This document shows, one piece after another, positions 30,850 through 38,862 of a DNA stretch of 49,178 nucleotides. The notes beneath the pieces were generated by a model that worked only from the letters and a program-made list of their open reading frames with translations, had not been told where the DNA came from and did not search any database. Numbering within the stretch: the first letter of the stretch is position 1; each line of letters opens with the position of its first letter. Origin of the DNA: Sphingomonadales bacterium (GTDB lineage: Bacteria > Pseudomonadota > Alphaproteobacteria > Sphingomonadales > Sphingomonadaceae); the NCBI GenBank assembly GCA_028871475.1, contig JAGWMZ010000028.1, forward strand, positions 1-49,178. The letters are read 5' to 3'. The position numbers were made by a program, and so were the translations under genes.

Positions 30850-31658
30850 GCAGTGCCCTCCGAATTGGCGAGGGCGGCGCGTTCTTCCATCGTCATGAAG
30901 CGCGGCGTTTCAAGGAACGCGCGTATTGCGTCATCCGCCTTGTGCATCTCGCTCATGCTGGGGAAATTAGCCTTCAGGTAATACCGGCCATTGCCGTCGC
31001 TCACGCTGGTGCGGAACGCCTGACGCATCCTGTGGGCGGCAACTGTAGCGACGGCATTATCAACCAATATACGGCAGGCGGCAGCTTGCTCCTTGACGAT
31101 CTCGGCTTTCAACCGCGCAATCTCGGCACGCTGAGCGGCGACAAGCGCCCGCAATTCGCTTTCCAGCAGCTCGTCCAGCGGTGAGGCGTCGCAGTGGTCG
31201 GGTTGTGGCTCTTCCATGCAGAACTTGGCATATTCCTCGTAATCGGTATCATCCCAGATGACGCCGATACCGCCGCACTCGCGGCAACCCGATCCGGGCT
31301 GACAGCGGAATGCCTTATTGTAGGGATAATCCTTGGTCGAAACGCTGCCTTCATTCGATTCCTGACAGCCGCTGCATGCACGCCAGAAACCAGCGCCGTG
31401 CTCCATGATTTCGCCAATGCGTTCGACGCGATCAGCGTGTTCGGGAGACGGCTTTTCCGGAGCCAGTTCATAGGAGATGCCGTCGCGCGGGCCATTTGGG
31501 CCATTGGGGTGAGAATACTTGATAGCCTCAGCCAGTGTGTAGCGCCCAGCCTGTTCGATGCTGCACGTATATCCTTGGGCATTGGGCCGATACCAATAAC
31601 CGCCCTTGCGGATCAGATATTCAGCATCAGCGGACGCGTGCGTGCTCTGCTCAACCAT
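30846..31658 (-). CDS. Hypothetical early protein with cysteine cluster
   Basis: 270 residues, beginning MVEQSTHASADAEYLIRKGG. Cysteine pairs near residue 95 (ACSGCQES) and 120 (GSGCRECGGIG) suggest a zinc-bound module. A coiled-coil segment follows (RALVAAQRAEIARLKAEIVK). Function unknown. It sits just upstream of the initiator gene, with a GTGA overlap. Confidence 0.6.
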   Translation of the reverse strand: MVEQSTHASADAEYLIRKGGYWYRPNAQGYTCSIEQAGRYTLAEAIKYSHPNGPNGPRDGISYELAPEKPSPEHADRVERIGEIMEHGAGFWRACSGCQESNEGSVSTKDYPYNKAFRCQPGSGCRECGGIGVIWDDTDYEEYAKFCMEEPQPDHCDASPLDELLESELRALVAAQRAEIARLKAEIVKEQAAACRILVDNAVATVAAHRMRQAFRTSVSDGNGRYYLKANFPSMSEMHKADDAIRAFLETPRFMTMEERAALANSEGTA

Positions 31659-32163
31659 GTCGGTTACTCCAGCAAGCCCGGTTCTCGGGCCAAGCGATCT
31701 TGAGATGACCGACGACGCCCTGCGGAGGGAAATTCAGGCCGAAGTCACGTTCCGACACGGGGCCGCCGATCATGGATTTGAGGATGTAGAAGCCGCCCGG
31801 CATCGGCTCGAGGTCATGCTCCCGCCCTCGCAGATGCGGGCACACCTTGAGCGCATGGCGCGCGCAGGCGTGGTGAACCGGCGCCTCGGTGGTCATGAAC
31901 CAGCCATCGCGGAAATCGCCCAGCCGGAACCACCATCGGTCATTGGGCGCGGTCTTTTCGCCGCAGACCGTGCACCGCCATTCCGCGATGGATCGGCGCT
32001 GGCGCACCATATGCGGACGCGCGAAGATGGGCTTGCCCACGCCGGGCCGGTGTGGGCTCCAAAGCGCCGGGCAACCGCTGGCATAGCGACAGGGGCGGAT
32101 TTCATAGGATTCTTCCGCGCTCCACGCGGCATTCCATGGCACGCTGATTGTCATTCCGACCAT
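31651..32163 (-). CDS. Hypothetical protein with zinc-type motifs
   Basis: 170 residues from MVGMTISVPWNAAWSAEESY. Contains WRCTVCGEKTAPNDRWW and a His/Cys-rich segment (HHACARHALKVCPHLRG), probably a zinc-binding fold. A GGAGG eight bases upstream supports this start. It overlaps the next gene by eight bases. Function unknown. Confidence 0.55.
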   Translation of the reverse strand: MVGMTISVPWNAAWSAEESYEIRPCRYASGCPALWSPHRPGVGKPIFARPHMVRQRRSIAEWRCTVCGEKTAPNDRWWFRLGDFRDGWFMTTEAPVHHACARHALKVCPHLRGREHDLEPMPGGFYILKSMIGGPVSERDFGLNFPPQGVVGHLKIAWPENRACWSNRHG

Positions 32164-32165
32164 GC

Positions 32166-32918
32166 TCAATGCCTCCGGAAAGCGATGGATCGGGTGGACT
32201 GCCAGCACAGCGCACATGTGGCGCAGCAATCGGTCGCGCCGGTCTGCGCTGGGCAAAGGATGGCGTCAGGATCCGCTTCACCCGGCCCCAACACCACGGC
32301 GCTGCCATGTCTCTTGCCGGACAGGCCTGAATAGCGGAACGCCGCGCGCTCCCATCCCACGTGCCCCATCAGCAAGCCTATGGCCTCGCCGATGGGGCTA
32401 CCGGGATCATGCGCGGTAAAGCCGAAGAGATACAGCGCTTTGAACCGGTGCAGCATGTACGCCCAGAACTCGACATAGCGGACGCTCCAGAAATCCCCCA
32501 GCACATGCAGCCTGACCAGAAATCCGGTCGGGAACTCTGCCGCCAGCCGCTCCAGCTCGGCTTCCAACACCGGGAACATGGCGTCGCCTTGGTCGATCCG
32601 CTCCGCCGCCTGCATGTTGTTGCCATAGCAACTGGCCCATTCGCGGCAGCCGCGCGGGCAGGTCGCGCGCTCTTCCAGCGTCAGCGTGTAGATCGGCCAG
32701 CCGCGCCGTCGCCCCTTCGTAATGATCTTGCCAATCTTGCGGCTCTGGTGCCCGTCCTTCAGCAGCCGTTGCACCTCATCGGGCGCGAAAACGCGCGAGG
32801 GAAACAGCGACCTGCCGGCACGCAAGGCCGGATGAAAGGCGGGGAGCACAATGCCATGCCCGGTCGGCACCGCAGCGGCAAAGCGGCGCTGGCCATGCGG
32901 CGTGTTGGGAACGCGCAT
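32166..32918 (-). CDS. GP88-like cysteine-rich phage protein
   Basis: 250 residues. The motif TCPRGCREWASCYGNNM, the central RLHVLGDFWSVRYVEFWAYM and a C-terminal cysteine group (CPAQTGATDCCATCALCW) match the pattern of the phage GP88 family (named after mycobacteriophage L5 gp88), as I recall it. The layout suggests a radical-SAM-like TIM-barrel with extra metal sites; catalysis is not established. It shares one base with the ParB-like gene upstream (TGATG). Confidence 0.55.
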   Translation of the reverse strand: MRVPNTPHGQRRFAAAVPTGHGIVLPAFHPALRAGRSLFPSRVFAPDEVQRLLKDGHQSRKIGKIITKGRRRGWPIYTLTLEERATCPRGCREWASCYGNNMQAAERIDQGDAMFPVLEAELERLAAEFPTGFLVRLHVLGDFWSVRYVEFWAYMLHRFKALYLFGFTAHDPGSPIGEAIGLLMGHVGWERAAFRYSGLSGKRHGSAVVLGPGEADPDAILCPAQTGATDCCATCALCWQSTRSIAFRRH

Positions 32919-34204
32919 CACCGGTTCACCCCAAACGGGCAGAACCTGTCGGTGCAAGCCGTCACCTCGCCAGGCGTGCGGCGGCGATCGCACTGGTCGC
33001 ACCAGCCCTTGCCATAATCATCCACGCGGAACATTTGCGCCTTGGGTGCTGCCTTGGGCGGAAACAGCCGCGCAGGCACAACGGGGCGCCCATTGCGCAC
33101 TGTTCCGGCAGGTTTGCCCGGTGCTAGTGTTACGGGCCTGGCCGCAGGCTTTGGCGAACGGGGTGCCGGCACCGCAACAGACGCAGCTCGCCGCAGATCG
33201 CGCGGCGGCGGTGGATTGGCAGCCCGAGCGGTGATGGCGGCGGCGATGTCATCCTCTCCATCGTCCTGGCCTTCGCCGTCGTCCTCTTCGTCATCCTCAT
33301 CAGGCTCAGCGCTCTGGCCAGCCGCAGGCGAGGGATGGGCGGGGCGATCCTCGTCACCGTCAAACAGATCGCGCAACACATCGCGCCACCGGTCTGAAAA
33401 GACGACTTCCGAGGCACGCCGTGAACTGAGGCTGTCATCGCCGGAGCGGACAGCCATCACGGCGCCGCGCCACGCCTCCTGCGTCTGTGCAGAGACGGTT
33501 TCGATGAAGACGGGCCACATCTCATCGGCAAAGGCATCATGGCCGCCGTTGGTTTCCACGGCGACGATGGCTGCCAGCCCCGGGAAGATCGTTCCGCCAT
33601 AGCGCAGCACCTGACCGCGAAAGGCCTGCGCCAACGCCTTACAGGCCAGCGCTGTCACCACCGGGCCCCGCACGCGCCAGCAGCTTTGCAGGCCGCCGAT
33701 ATGCGAGATCATGCCCGGCTTCCATGCGGTGAAATTGGAATGAGGCGCGATGGTCAGCCCAGCATCGGTGACAGCCTTCAGGATCTGCGAGGCCTCGCTG
33801 TCGCCGCTGGCCACGGAGGCCTTAAACAGGTCAATCTTGGTCAACAGGCGCCGCTGCTGGTTCAGATGGACGAAGCTGGCGGCCTCATCGGCTGCATTGG
33901 TGTAAGAGACGACGACGGCCGGAAGCTGAGGAATGTCACTGCGCAACTTGGCAGCAGCCAGCCGGTGCTGCCCGTCGATGACATAGAGCGCACCATCCAC
34001 GCGGCGCGATACCACCAGCGGTTGGCACAGGTCCCAGTTCCAATATTGCGCAATGCTGCGGATGAGCGCGGTGCTGGCATCAGAATCGAGACTGCGCTGA
34101 TAGGTCGCATCGATGTTGAGCAGGTCGGGAGGCAGATATTGCAGCGGCGGCATCATGCCCAGCGGCTTGTTCATCTTCAGGCGGTCTGTGGCTTTCCTTG
34201 TCAT
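32918..34204 (-). CDS. ParB/Srx-fold DNA-binding-like protein
   Basis: 428 residues. The ParB-type core near 50-110 has PLVVSRRVDGALYVIDGQHR followed by LAAAK, the conserved DGQHR motif; a DUF6551-type assignment is possible. A helical domain follows up to about 275, then a long acidic and Pro-rich linker (DEDDEEDDGEGQDDGEDD). The C-terminus has CDQC and, after a spacer, CTDRFC cysteines, a zinc-binding tail. It could act in partition, nicking or regulation; the precise role is unknown. Confidence 0.65.
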   Translation of the reverse strand: MTRKATDRLKMNKPLGMMPPLQYLPPDLLNIDATYQRSLDSDASTALIRSIAQYWNWDLCQPLVVSRRVDGALYVIDGQHRLAAAKLRSDIPQLPAVVVSYTNAADEAASFVHLNQQRRLLTKIDLFKASVASGDSEASQILKAVTDAGLTIAPHSNFTAWKPGMISHIGGLQSCWRVRGPVVTALACKALAQAFRGQVLRYGGTIFPGLAAIVAVETNGGHDAFADEMWPVFIETVSAQTQEAWRGAVMAVRSGDDSLSSRRASEVVFSDRWRDVLRDLFDGDEDRPAHPSPAAGQSAEPDEDDEEDDGEGQDDGEDDIAAAITARAANPPPPRDLRRAASVAVPAPRSPKPAARPVTLAPGKPAGTVRNGRPVVPARLFPPKAAPKAQMFRVDDYGKGWCDQCDRRRTPGEVTACTDRFCPFGVNR

Positions 34205-34668
34205 GCGTGCCCCCTGTGCTTGCAGCCGATGTCACCGCGCACGCCGCAGACGCGGCATGGAGTGCGATCGACCGGAATGAGTGATGAGATCCTGGCGGCT
34301 TCATGTTCGCGCTGGCTCTGGCGCTGCGCGATGCGCTCGGATGAGTTCCAATAGTCCGCATCATGCTTGCGGCTGACCGGCTGCGCGGCATAGAGTGGCT
34401 CGCCCATATTGGGCAGCATCGCCGTGCGCTCGCCAGTCTCAACAATCGTGACCACACGGCCACGCATATAGCGGTCGGACCGGATCAGCCCGCGTTCCTC
34501 AAGTGTCGAGAAATAGCGGCCAAGGTTGCTCTGCGGGCTCATGTGCAGATGGGCGGCCACCTCTGCGCTGGTTGGGCACAGGGCCGCTTCGCGCGCGCGC
34601 TCGATCAGCAGCTGATAGAGCAGCGCCAGACGCGCCTCGACCATCTGGGGAGACTGGCTCTGCCTCAT
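34201..34668 (-). CDS. Winged-helix DNA-binding protein (LexA-N-like)
   Basis: 155 residues. The wHTH occupies about 15-75: ALCPTSAEVAAHLHMSPQSN, then LGRYFSTLEERGLIRSDRYM and a beta wing (GRVVTIVETG). The C-terminus has CRVCGVRGDIGCKH, likely a zinc site. No S24 peptidase part. It may regulate early genes or assist DNA processing. It is joined to both neighbours by ATGA overlaps. Confidence 0.65.
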   Translation of the reverse strand: MRQSQSPQMVEARLALLYQLLIERAREAALCPTSAEVAAHLHMSPQSNLGRYFSTLEERGLIRSDRYMRGRVVTIVETGERTAMLPNMGEPLYAAQPVSRKHDADYWNSSERIAQRQSQREHEAARISSLIPVDRTPCRVCGVRGDIGCKHRGHA

Positions 34669-34886
34669 CGCGAGAACTCCCGCCGCAAGGCATCCTCGGC
34701 CGCATGGGCCAGGCTGGCCAGATCGATGGAGCCGCTGACAAAGATCGTGCCATCATCCTCCAATGACCCCGCATGGTGCAGCGTGCCCCCGCGCATCTGG
34801 CTCCGCAGATCGGCCTCCATGGCGCGCAGCACGCGCCAGCACGGGCGCCGATCATTCACAATCAGGCTGGGCGCGGCGCTGCTCAT
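34665..34886 (-). CDS. Small hypothetical early protein
   Basis: 73 residues (MSSAAPSLIVNDRRPCWRVL). The C-terminal part is helical (DLASLAHAAEDALRREFSR). Function unknown. ATGA overlaps on both ends place it firmly in the early operon. Confidence 0.55.
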   Translation of the reverse strand: MSSAAPSLIVNDRRPCWRVLRAMEADLRSQMRGGTLHHAGSLEDDGTIFVSGSIDLASLAHAAEDALRREFSR

Positions 34887-35251
34887 GCCGCTTCCCCGAT
34901 CTCGAAGATGAACAGACCGGTGATGGCAGGCAGGAAGGAGACGACCGGTGTTTCGAACAGCCGGTCATTCACACCCAGCCGATGGGCAATGCCATCGAGA
35001 TAGGCCTTGCTGGCCGAAACGCAGTTGTCCTTGTCGGGATAGACGCCAGCCGCCTTGCGCGTCACGGTGAGCAGAACGGGAATGCGGCGCTGGGTGTCAA
35101 AAGCGGGGCGCCGCGCGCCACAGGCGGCCCGCGTGGCCACATCCGCCCATTCCTTGTGCTTCTTCTTCTGGCCGGCAACGCCAAAGCGCGCGCCATGGCC
35201 GCCATTGGGCCACAGGTCCTTGTGCGGATAGGGCAGTTCCACCCTGATCAT
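34883..35251 (-). CDS. RusA-like Holliday junction resolvase
   Basis: 122 residues. The RusA signature is visible: an N-terminal basic region (FGVAGQKKKHKEWADVATRA), then the acidic cluster VYPDKDNCVSASKAYLDGIA with Asp residues for metal, followed by a further Asp in LGVNDRLFETP. RusA cuts four-way junctions in phage recombination or before packaging. Start set at MIRVELPYP; the longer frame upstream is shadow. Recognition is by motif spacing, not overall identity. Confidence 0.7.
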   Translation of the reverse strand: MIRVELPYPHKDLWPNGGHGARFGVAGQKKKHKEWADVATRAACGARRPAFDTQRRIPVLLTVTRKAAGVYPDKDNCVSASKAYLDGIAHRLGVNDRLFETPVVSFLPAITGLFIFEIGEAA

Positions 35252-35577
35252 TGCAGGACAACCTGGGCATGCACGGTGAACTGGCGCCGCGCCGTTCCGC
35301 CCCGGCAATCCAGCACGTCGACGGGATTGACCAGACGGACGCGCAGCGAGCCGGGCCCGCGCGGCGTGCGGAAGGTTCCCTTGGCCTCGCCGGTGATCTG
35401 GGTGATCAGGCAAAGCCGATCCAGATGGCGCGAGGGCAGCGACACGGTGAAGAGTTCGGCACAGTCGTTCATGCCGATCGGCGCACCGCTGGCTTCATGG
35501 ATGATGGTGGCGTCAGCGCCGAACTGCTCCTGCAGCCAGCCGGTGAGGATGTGAGGGTAATCGGGAGCGGTGTTCAC
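35248..35577 (-). CDS. Hypothetical early protein
   Basis: 109 residues, GTG start, beginning MNTAPDYPHILTGWLQEQFG. Mixed alpha/beta, ending RRQFTVHAQVVLQ. Function unknown. It overlaps both neighbours by four bases and is next to the resolvase gene. Confidence 0.55.
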   Translation of the reverse strand: MNTAPDYPHILTGWLQEQFGADATIIHEASGAPIGMNDCAELFTVSLPSRHLDRLCLITQITGEAKGTFRTPRGPGSLRVRLVNPVDVLDCRGGTARRQFTVHAQVVLQ

Positions 35578-35894
35578 CGGGCATCTCCTGTCTGGCCGGG
35601 CGGTAGGGAAAATTCGGGCTCTCGCAGCGCCTTTGCCGCGCGGCCGTGCGCGCGGCGGTTCAGAGCCTTGGTGCGATTGCCTTTCGATGTGGCTTGCGAT
35701 CGACGGCGCCGGATCTCTTCCAGCGCCGCTTCGGCGCGGTTGGCGCGTTCGGCGGCTTCAAAGGCAACGCCGCGCCAGCCGAGCGCATTGGCGCGGGCTA
35801 TCAGTGCAATGACGAAAAGTGCGCAGCCCAACACCGCCAGCACCGTCACGACGACGGGCATGACAAGGACGGAGTTGAGCCACGGGCCGATCAC
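35574..35894 (-). CDS. Membrane-anchored coiled-coil protein
   Basis: 106 residues, GTG start. One membrane helix at about 8-32 (VLVMPVVVTVLAVLGCALFV), then a basic helical stretch (AERANRAEAALEEIRRRRSQ) and a charged disordered end. Function unknown. The topology suggests a cytoplasmic helix anchored in the inner membrane. It overlaps both neighbours by four bases. Confidence 0.55.
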   Translation of the reverse strand: MIGPWLNSVLVMPVVVTVLAVLGCALFVIALIARANALGWRGVAFEAAERANRAEAALEEIRRRRSQATSKGNRTKALNRRAHGRAAKALREPEFSLPPGQTGDAR

Positions 35895-36334
35895 GCCGAA
35901 TGCCTTTCATAATCGGCATAGGTCGGCGCTATGCGGCGCAGGGTCTCGGCATGGCACCATTCGCTGTTCGCCGAACACCAGCAGGCCAGGTCATGCCCCG
36001 CCAATTGGTGAAGCGAGGTCAGTACCCAGATGCGGAGCCGTTCGAGCGCCGCAATTTCAGCAGGCCCGAAACCCATCCTCTCCAGTGTCAGCGCGCCAAT
36101 CCTGCCATTGAGCCAGTTGGCATGCAGGATCGTGGCCTTGGCATGGCCCCACTGGCGGCCTTCGAATGGATTGCCCCAGCGCGTGGGCCGGCCGACATAG
36201 ATGGCATTCGCCGGCAGCGGCACGCCCTTGCGACGGGGCCGCTGGATGCGGCGCCCGGAACAGGGTGCGACATGGCCGCCGGCACAGCGGGTAGAACGGG
36301 GGTTTTGCCCCCGTTCCAGAAGCCGATCAGGCAT
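35891..36334 (-). CDS. DUF4326 domain protein
   Basis: 147 residues. The DUF4326 signature is clear: IYVGRPTRWGNPFEGRQW near 44-62 and GHDLACWCSANSEWCHAETL near 112-132, with the conserved Cys and His. The family is common in phages of Alphaproteobacteria and Actinobacteria; its function is unknown. A nucleotide- or tRNA-modifying role has been suggested only by fold-like features. It overlaps the repeat-protein gene by eight bases. Confidence 0.75.
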   Translation of the reverse strand: MPDRLLERGQNPRSTRCAGGHVAPCSGRRIQRPRRKGVPLPANAIYVGRPTRWGNPFEGRQWGHAKATILHANWLNGRIGALTLERMGFGPAEIAALERLRIWVLTSLHQLAGHDLACWCSANSEWCHAETLRRIAPTYADYERHSA

Positions 36335-37295
36335 GATCGGCGCCTCCTTCTGCCGACAACAATTCGGTGTCGATCAGGGCAAACAGCGTTTCGGCAATCG
36401 CCTTCCATGCCGCATAAGCCGCCGCTCTAGCCGCATAAGCCGCCGCTCTAGCCGCATAAGCCTCCGCATAAGCCGCCGCTCTAGCCGCATAAGCCGCCGC
36501 ATCAGCCGCCGCATAAGCCGCCGCTCTAGCCGCATAAGCCTCCGCATAAGCCGCCGCTCTAGCCGCATAAGCCGCCGCATCAGCCGCCGCATAAGCCGCC
36601 GCTCTAGCCGCATAAGCCGCCGCATCAGCCGCCGCATAAGCCGCCGCTCTAGCCGCATAAGCCGCCGCATCAGCCGCCGCATAAGCCGCCGCTCTAGCCG
36701 CATCAGCCGCCGCATAAGCCGCCGCTCTAGCCGCATAAGCCGCCGCATCAGCCGCCGCATCAGCCGCCGCATAAGCCGCCGCTCTAGCCGCATCAGCCGC
36801 CGCATAAGCCGCCGCTTTTGCCTCTGCCAAGCCTGTTCCGGTCTCAAGGGCAGTGCATACCTGCTCGGTGGCAGCGGTGACCTTCGGCCAATAGGATGGC
36901 GCATTATCCTTGTGCACCGCGCTGGCCGCTTCCACGGCGCGGCGCACCCCGGCGATCAGAAAGCCCGTGCGAATGCGATCCCAGGCCGCATCGCTCAGCA
37001 CATGCCAGCGCTCGGCCCGCTCGATCAGCGCGCCGCTGAACCATAGCACCTGGTCCGCCGCGATTCCGTCGTCGATGGATGGCACCAGCTGGGCCAGCCA
37101 CGCAGGCATGACGTCCGCCGGGCAATCGCCCGCGCCATTGATCTCACCGGGCTTACCAAAGGCAGCGAGAGCGCAGACCAGATGGCGCCCTGCCTCATCC
37201 TCGCAGCTCCATGCATTCTGGATGATGGCCCCATCGGCATGGTATTGCTTGGCCAGAGCAATGCGATCGGCGCGCGTCAAATTCGTCGTGTTCAT
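36327..37295 (-). CDS. Alanine-rich tandem-repeat protein
   Basis: 322 residues from MNTTNLTRADRIALAKQYHA. The N-terminal 165 residues are a compact domain (KPGEINGAGDCPADVMPAWL and similar). About residues 165-300 are a tandem array of AAAYAARAAAYAAADAA-type units, then a short C-terminal end. The array is expected to form a long helix or coiled coil. The underlying DNA is a variable tandem repeat that could change length by slippage. Function unknown. Confidence 0.65.
   Translation of the reverse strand: MNTTNLTRADRIALAKQYHADGAIIQNAWSCEDEAGRHLVCALAAFGKPGEINGAGDCPADVMPAWLAQLVPSIDDGIAADQVLWFSGALIERAERWHVLSDAAWDRIRTGFLIAGVRRAVEAASAVHKDNAPSYWPKVTAATEQVCTALETGTGLAEAKAAAYAAADAARAAAYAAADAAADAAAYAARAAAYAAADAARAAAYAAADAAAYAARAAAYAAADAAAYAARAAAYAAADAAAYAARAAAYAEAYAARAAAYAAADAAAYAARAAAYAEAYAARAAAYAARAAAYAAWKAIAETLFALIDTELLSAEGGADHA
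36411..36812. repeat. Variable-number tandem repeat in coding DNA
   Basis: About 400 bases built from two alternating units. On the plus strand they are GCATAAGCCGCCGCTCTAGCC (21 bases) without its last base (20 shown: GCATAAGCCGCCGCTCTAGC) and a 24-base variant with GCATCAGCC inserted. All unit lengths are multiples of three, so copy changes keep the frame. Interspersed copies coding AEAYAA break the regularity near 36466 and 36540. Confidence 0.85.
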
Positions 37296-37329
37296 GGAAA
37301 ACTCCCGTGAAATGGAGGACATCGAAGGG

Positions 37330-37581
37330 TCAGGAAGCGGAAAGCGCGGGAAGAGGATCGAACATCTCGAACTGATCGTCCGGGTGGGCAGCCTTCCACG
37401 CGCGGCGGTTCTCGCGGGCGAAGCGAAGCGCGGTTACGGCCTCGTCATGTTCGCGCTGAGCGCGTTCGAGCCGCACCGCGGCGCGCACAACGCGCCTCTC
37501 GGCACAGGCAACGATTTCCTCGATGCTTTCCGCTGTCGGATCGGCCGGGATCAGCCCGGCGCTCATCTCTGCTTCAGTCAT
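37330..37581 (-). CDS. Small coiled-coil protein
   Basis: 83 residues from MTEAEMSAGLIPADPTAESI. A charged helix RVVRAAVRLERAQREHDEAV is followed by an end rich in aromatic residues (FEMFDPLPALSAS). Function unknown. The open frame extends further upstream but that part is Arg/Trp shadow sequence. Confidence 0.5.
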   Translation of the reverse strand: MTEAEMSAGLIPADPTAESIEEIVACAERRVVRAAVRLERAQREHDEAVTALRFARENRRAWKAAHPDDQFEMFDPLPALSAS

Positions 37582-37676
37582 CAGGGCAAAACCTCTCCAA
37601 CGCGCGAAACGGCGCCACCGCTGCGCATGGCGAAACAACACATTGATATGGTCAGCACCGGCCCAACCGATGCGGC

Positions 37677-37733
37677 TCAGGCGCGGAGCGGGGGGCCGGT
37701 CTGCCTCTCGCGTGGCGCGCGCTGTTCCATCAT
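37677..37733 (-). CDS. Possible 18-residue peptide
   Basis: MMEQRAPRERQTGPPLRA, starting in an ATGA overlap with the preceding gene. Only the overlap and the Arg/Pro-rich composition support it; no similarity is known. It fills part of a gap of about 150 bases that is otherwise without a gene. Confidence 0.2.
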   Translation of the reverse strand: MMEQRAPRERQTGPPLRA

Positions 37734-37978
37734 GGCCGTGCCCAGCTCAGGTCGAACTGGCAGTCTTCCGGCACCCTGACAGGCACGGCCAGCATGATCG
37801 CCAGATAGTCGAAGCCATGCTGGGCACGCCGCTGCGCCAGGGTGACGACGCCCATGTTATAGGCCTGGCGCACCGCACGCAGATGATGGCCGCCCACCGG
37901 GTGTCCGGTGTGATAGACAAACTCATCACCGGCCCGCGCCGTGCGCAGCCATTGAGAGAAGGGAATGCTAGGCTTCAT
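37730..37978 (-). CDS. Small hypothetical early protein
   Basis: 82 residues, beginning MKPSIPFSQWLRTARAGDEF. It contains VYHTGHPVGGHHLRAVRQAY, a histidine-rich region in a beta-alpha arrangement. Function unknown. ATGA overlap with the upstream regulator-like gene. Homologous small proteins are frequent in phages of sphingomonads, from memory. Confidence 0.5.
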   Translation of the reverse strand: MKPSIPFSQWLRTARAGDEFVYHTGHPVGGHHLRAVRQAYNMGVVTLAQRRAQHGFDYLAIMLAVPVRVPEDCQFDLSWARP

Positions 37979-38430
37979 CCTTCGATCACCCGGTTGGCGG
38001 CCGGGCGCAGGCGGCGCACGATGTCGATGATTTCGGCGCGCTCCTGCGGCACGATCACTGTGCCACCCGGCCCGCGCGGATGACGGGCGCGCGTTCCCGC
38101 CGCCACCACTTCCGCGCAGATGCCCACCAGATCATCCACCTCGCCGCTGTCATCAGGCTCAGCGCTGATCACCATGCGGTTGAAGGGCTCCGCCAGCAGG
38201 GACAGCAGCTCATCGGGCACACCGCCCTCGCTGCCCAGCGCAAACAACGCCCAGGCGGGCATGACGGCACCGCGCCGCCAGTCTTCCAGCGTGGAGGTGG
38301 GGATACGCGTGCGCTGGTGCAGCACGCCAATGCTCAGCCCATGGTCGCGCTTGGCCAGCCGGAACAGGTCGGCCTGCCGATCAATCGAGAATTGCTTGGC
38401 ATTCCGTGTAGAGATCTCATCGTCATGCAT
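37975..38430 (-). CDS. Putative DNA-binding regulatory protein
   Basis: 151 residues. The N-terminal half has a HTH-like stretch: FRLAKRDHGLSIGVLHQRTR, then IPTSTLEDWRRGAVMPAWAL. The second half is helical, ending RAEIIDIVRRLRPAAN. Its place, near the start of the leftward early operon, fits a regulator of early transcription, for example a CII-like factor. Not a confirmed family. Confidence 0.5.
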   Translation of the reverse strand: MHDDEISTRNAKQFSIDRQADLFRLAKRDHGLSIGVLHQRTRIPTSTLEDWRRGAVMPAWALFALGSEGGVPDELLSLLAEPFNRMVISAEPDDSGEVDDLVGICAEVVAAGTRARHPRGPGGTVIVPQERAEIIDIVRRLRPAANRVIEG

Positions 38431-38779
38431 GATCCCGTTCCCCTTTCCGGTCTATGTCGGCTGCATGGCAGTGACGCGAAACAGACGCGCCGGGCAGAGC
38501 GCCGGCAGGCACGAAATAGAGCGGCGCGCCGTCTGGTGCGCGCGGCACGGCCACATCGACCAGCAGCCGGATGGCCCGCTGATGACCGCCAAGGCGCTGG
38601 ATCAGACCGCGCTCTTCGCAACCGGTCATCAGACGATGGACATTACTTTTGCTCGCAACGCTCAGCGCCGCAGCAATCTCCACGTAAGAAGGCGAGACGC
38701 CGTGCGCGAGTTGATAGCCATGCACGAAGCGCAGCATTTCGGCCTGCCGGGCCGTTGGTGTGAAGGCGCCCCCCGCCAT
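38423..38779 (-). CDS. LexA-N-type winged-helix protein
   Basis: 118 residues. The first 70 residues match the LexA DNA-binding domain: FTPTARQAEMLRFVHGYQLA, then HGVSPSYVEIAAALSVASKS and GCEERGLIQRL. There is no serine-peptidase domain after it. It may bind DNA as a small repressor or activator of the early operon. It overlaps the next gene by eight bases. Confidence 0.7.
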   Translation of the reverse strand: MAGGAFTPTARQAEMLRFVHGYQLAHGVSPSYVEIAAALSVASKSNVHRLMTGCEERGLIQRLGGHQRAIRLLVDVAVPRAPDGAPLYFVPAGALPGASVSRHCHAADIDRKGERDHA

Positions 38780-38862
38780 CACACTGCCCCTCCGCGACCG
38801 GAGTTGTTTACCCCGGTCGCATCGGCCATCCTGTGGGTGCCAACCAGCACAGGAGAACTTGA

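Noticed and set aside
36411..36812. Possible CRISPR array
   Set aside because: There are no unique spacers: units are contiguous and nearly identical, all in one coding frame, so it is a tandem repeat.
36201..37046. Arg/Ser-rich plus-strand frame (RRISRRSSRI type) and the Leu/Met/Arg-rich minus frame over the repeat
   Set aside because: Tandem repeats with no stop in several frames give long artificial open frames; the Ala/Tyr frame has a normal N-terminal domain and start.
38790..38862. Promoter for the lone rightward membrane gene
   Set aside because: TTGTTT-like and other elements were considered, but no pair had a good -10 at the right spacing.
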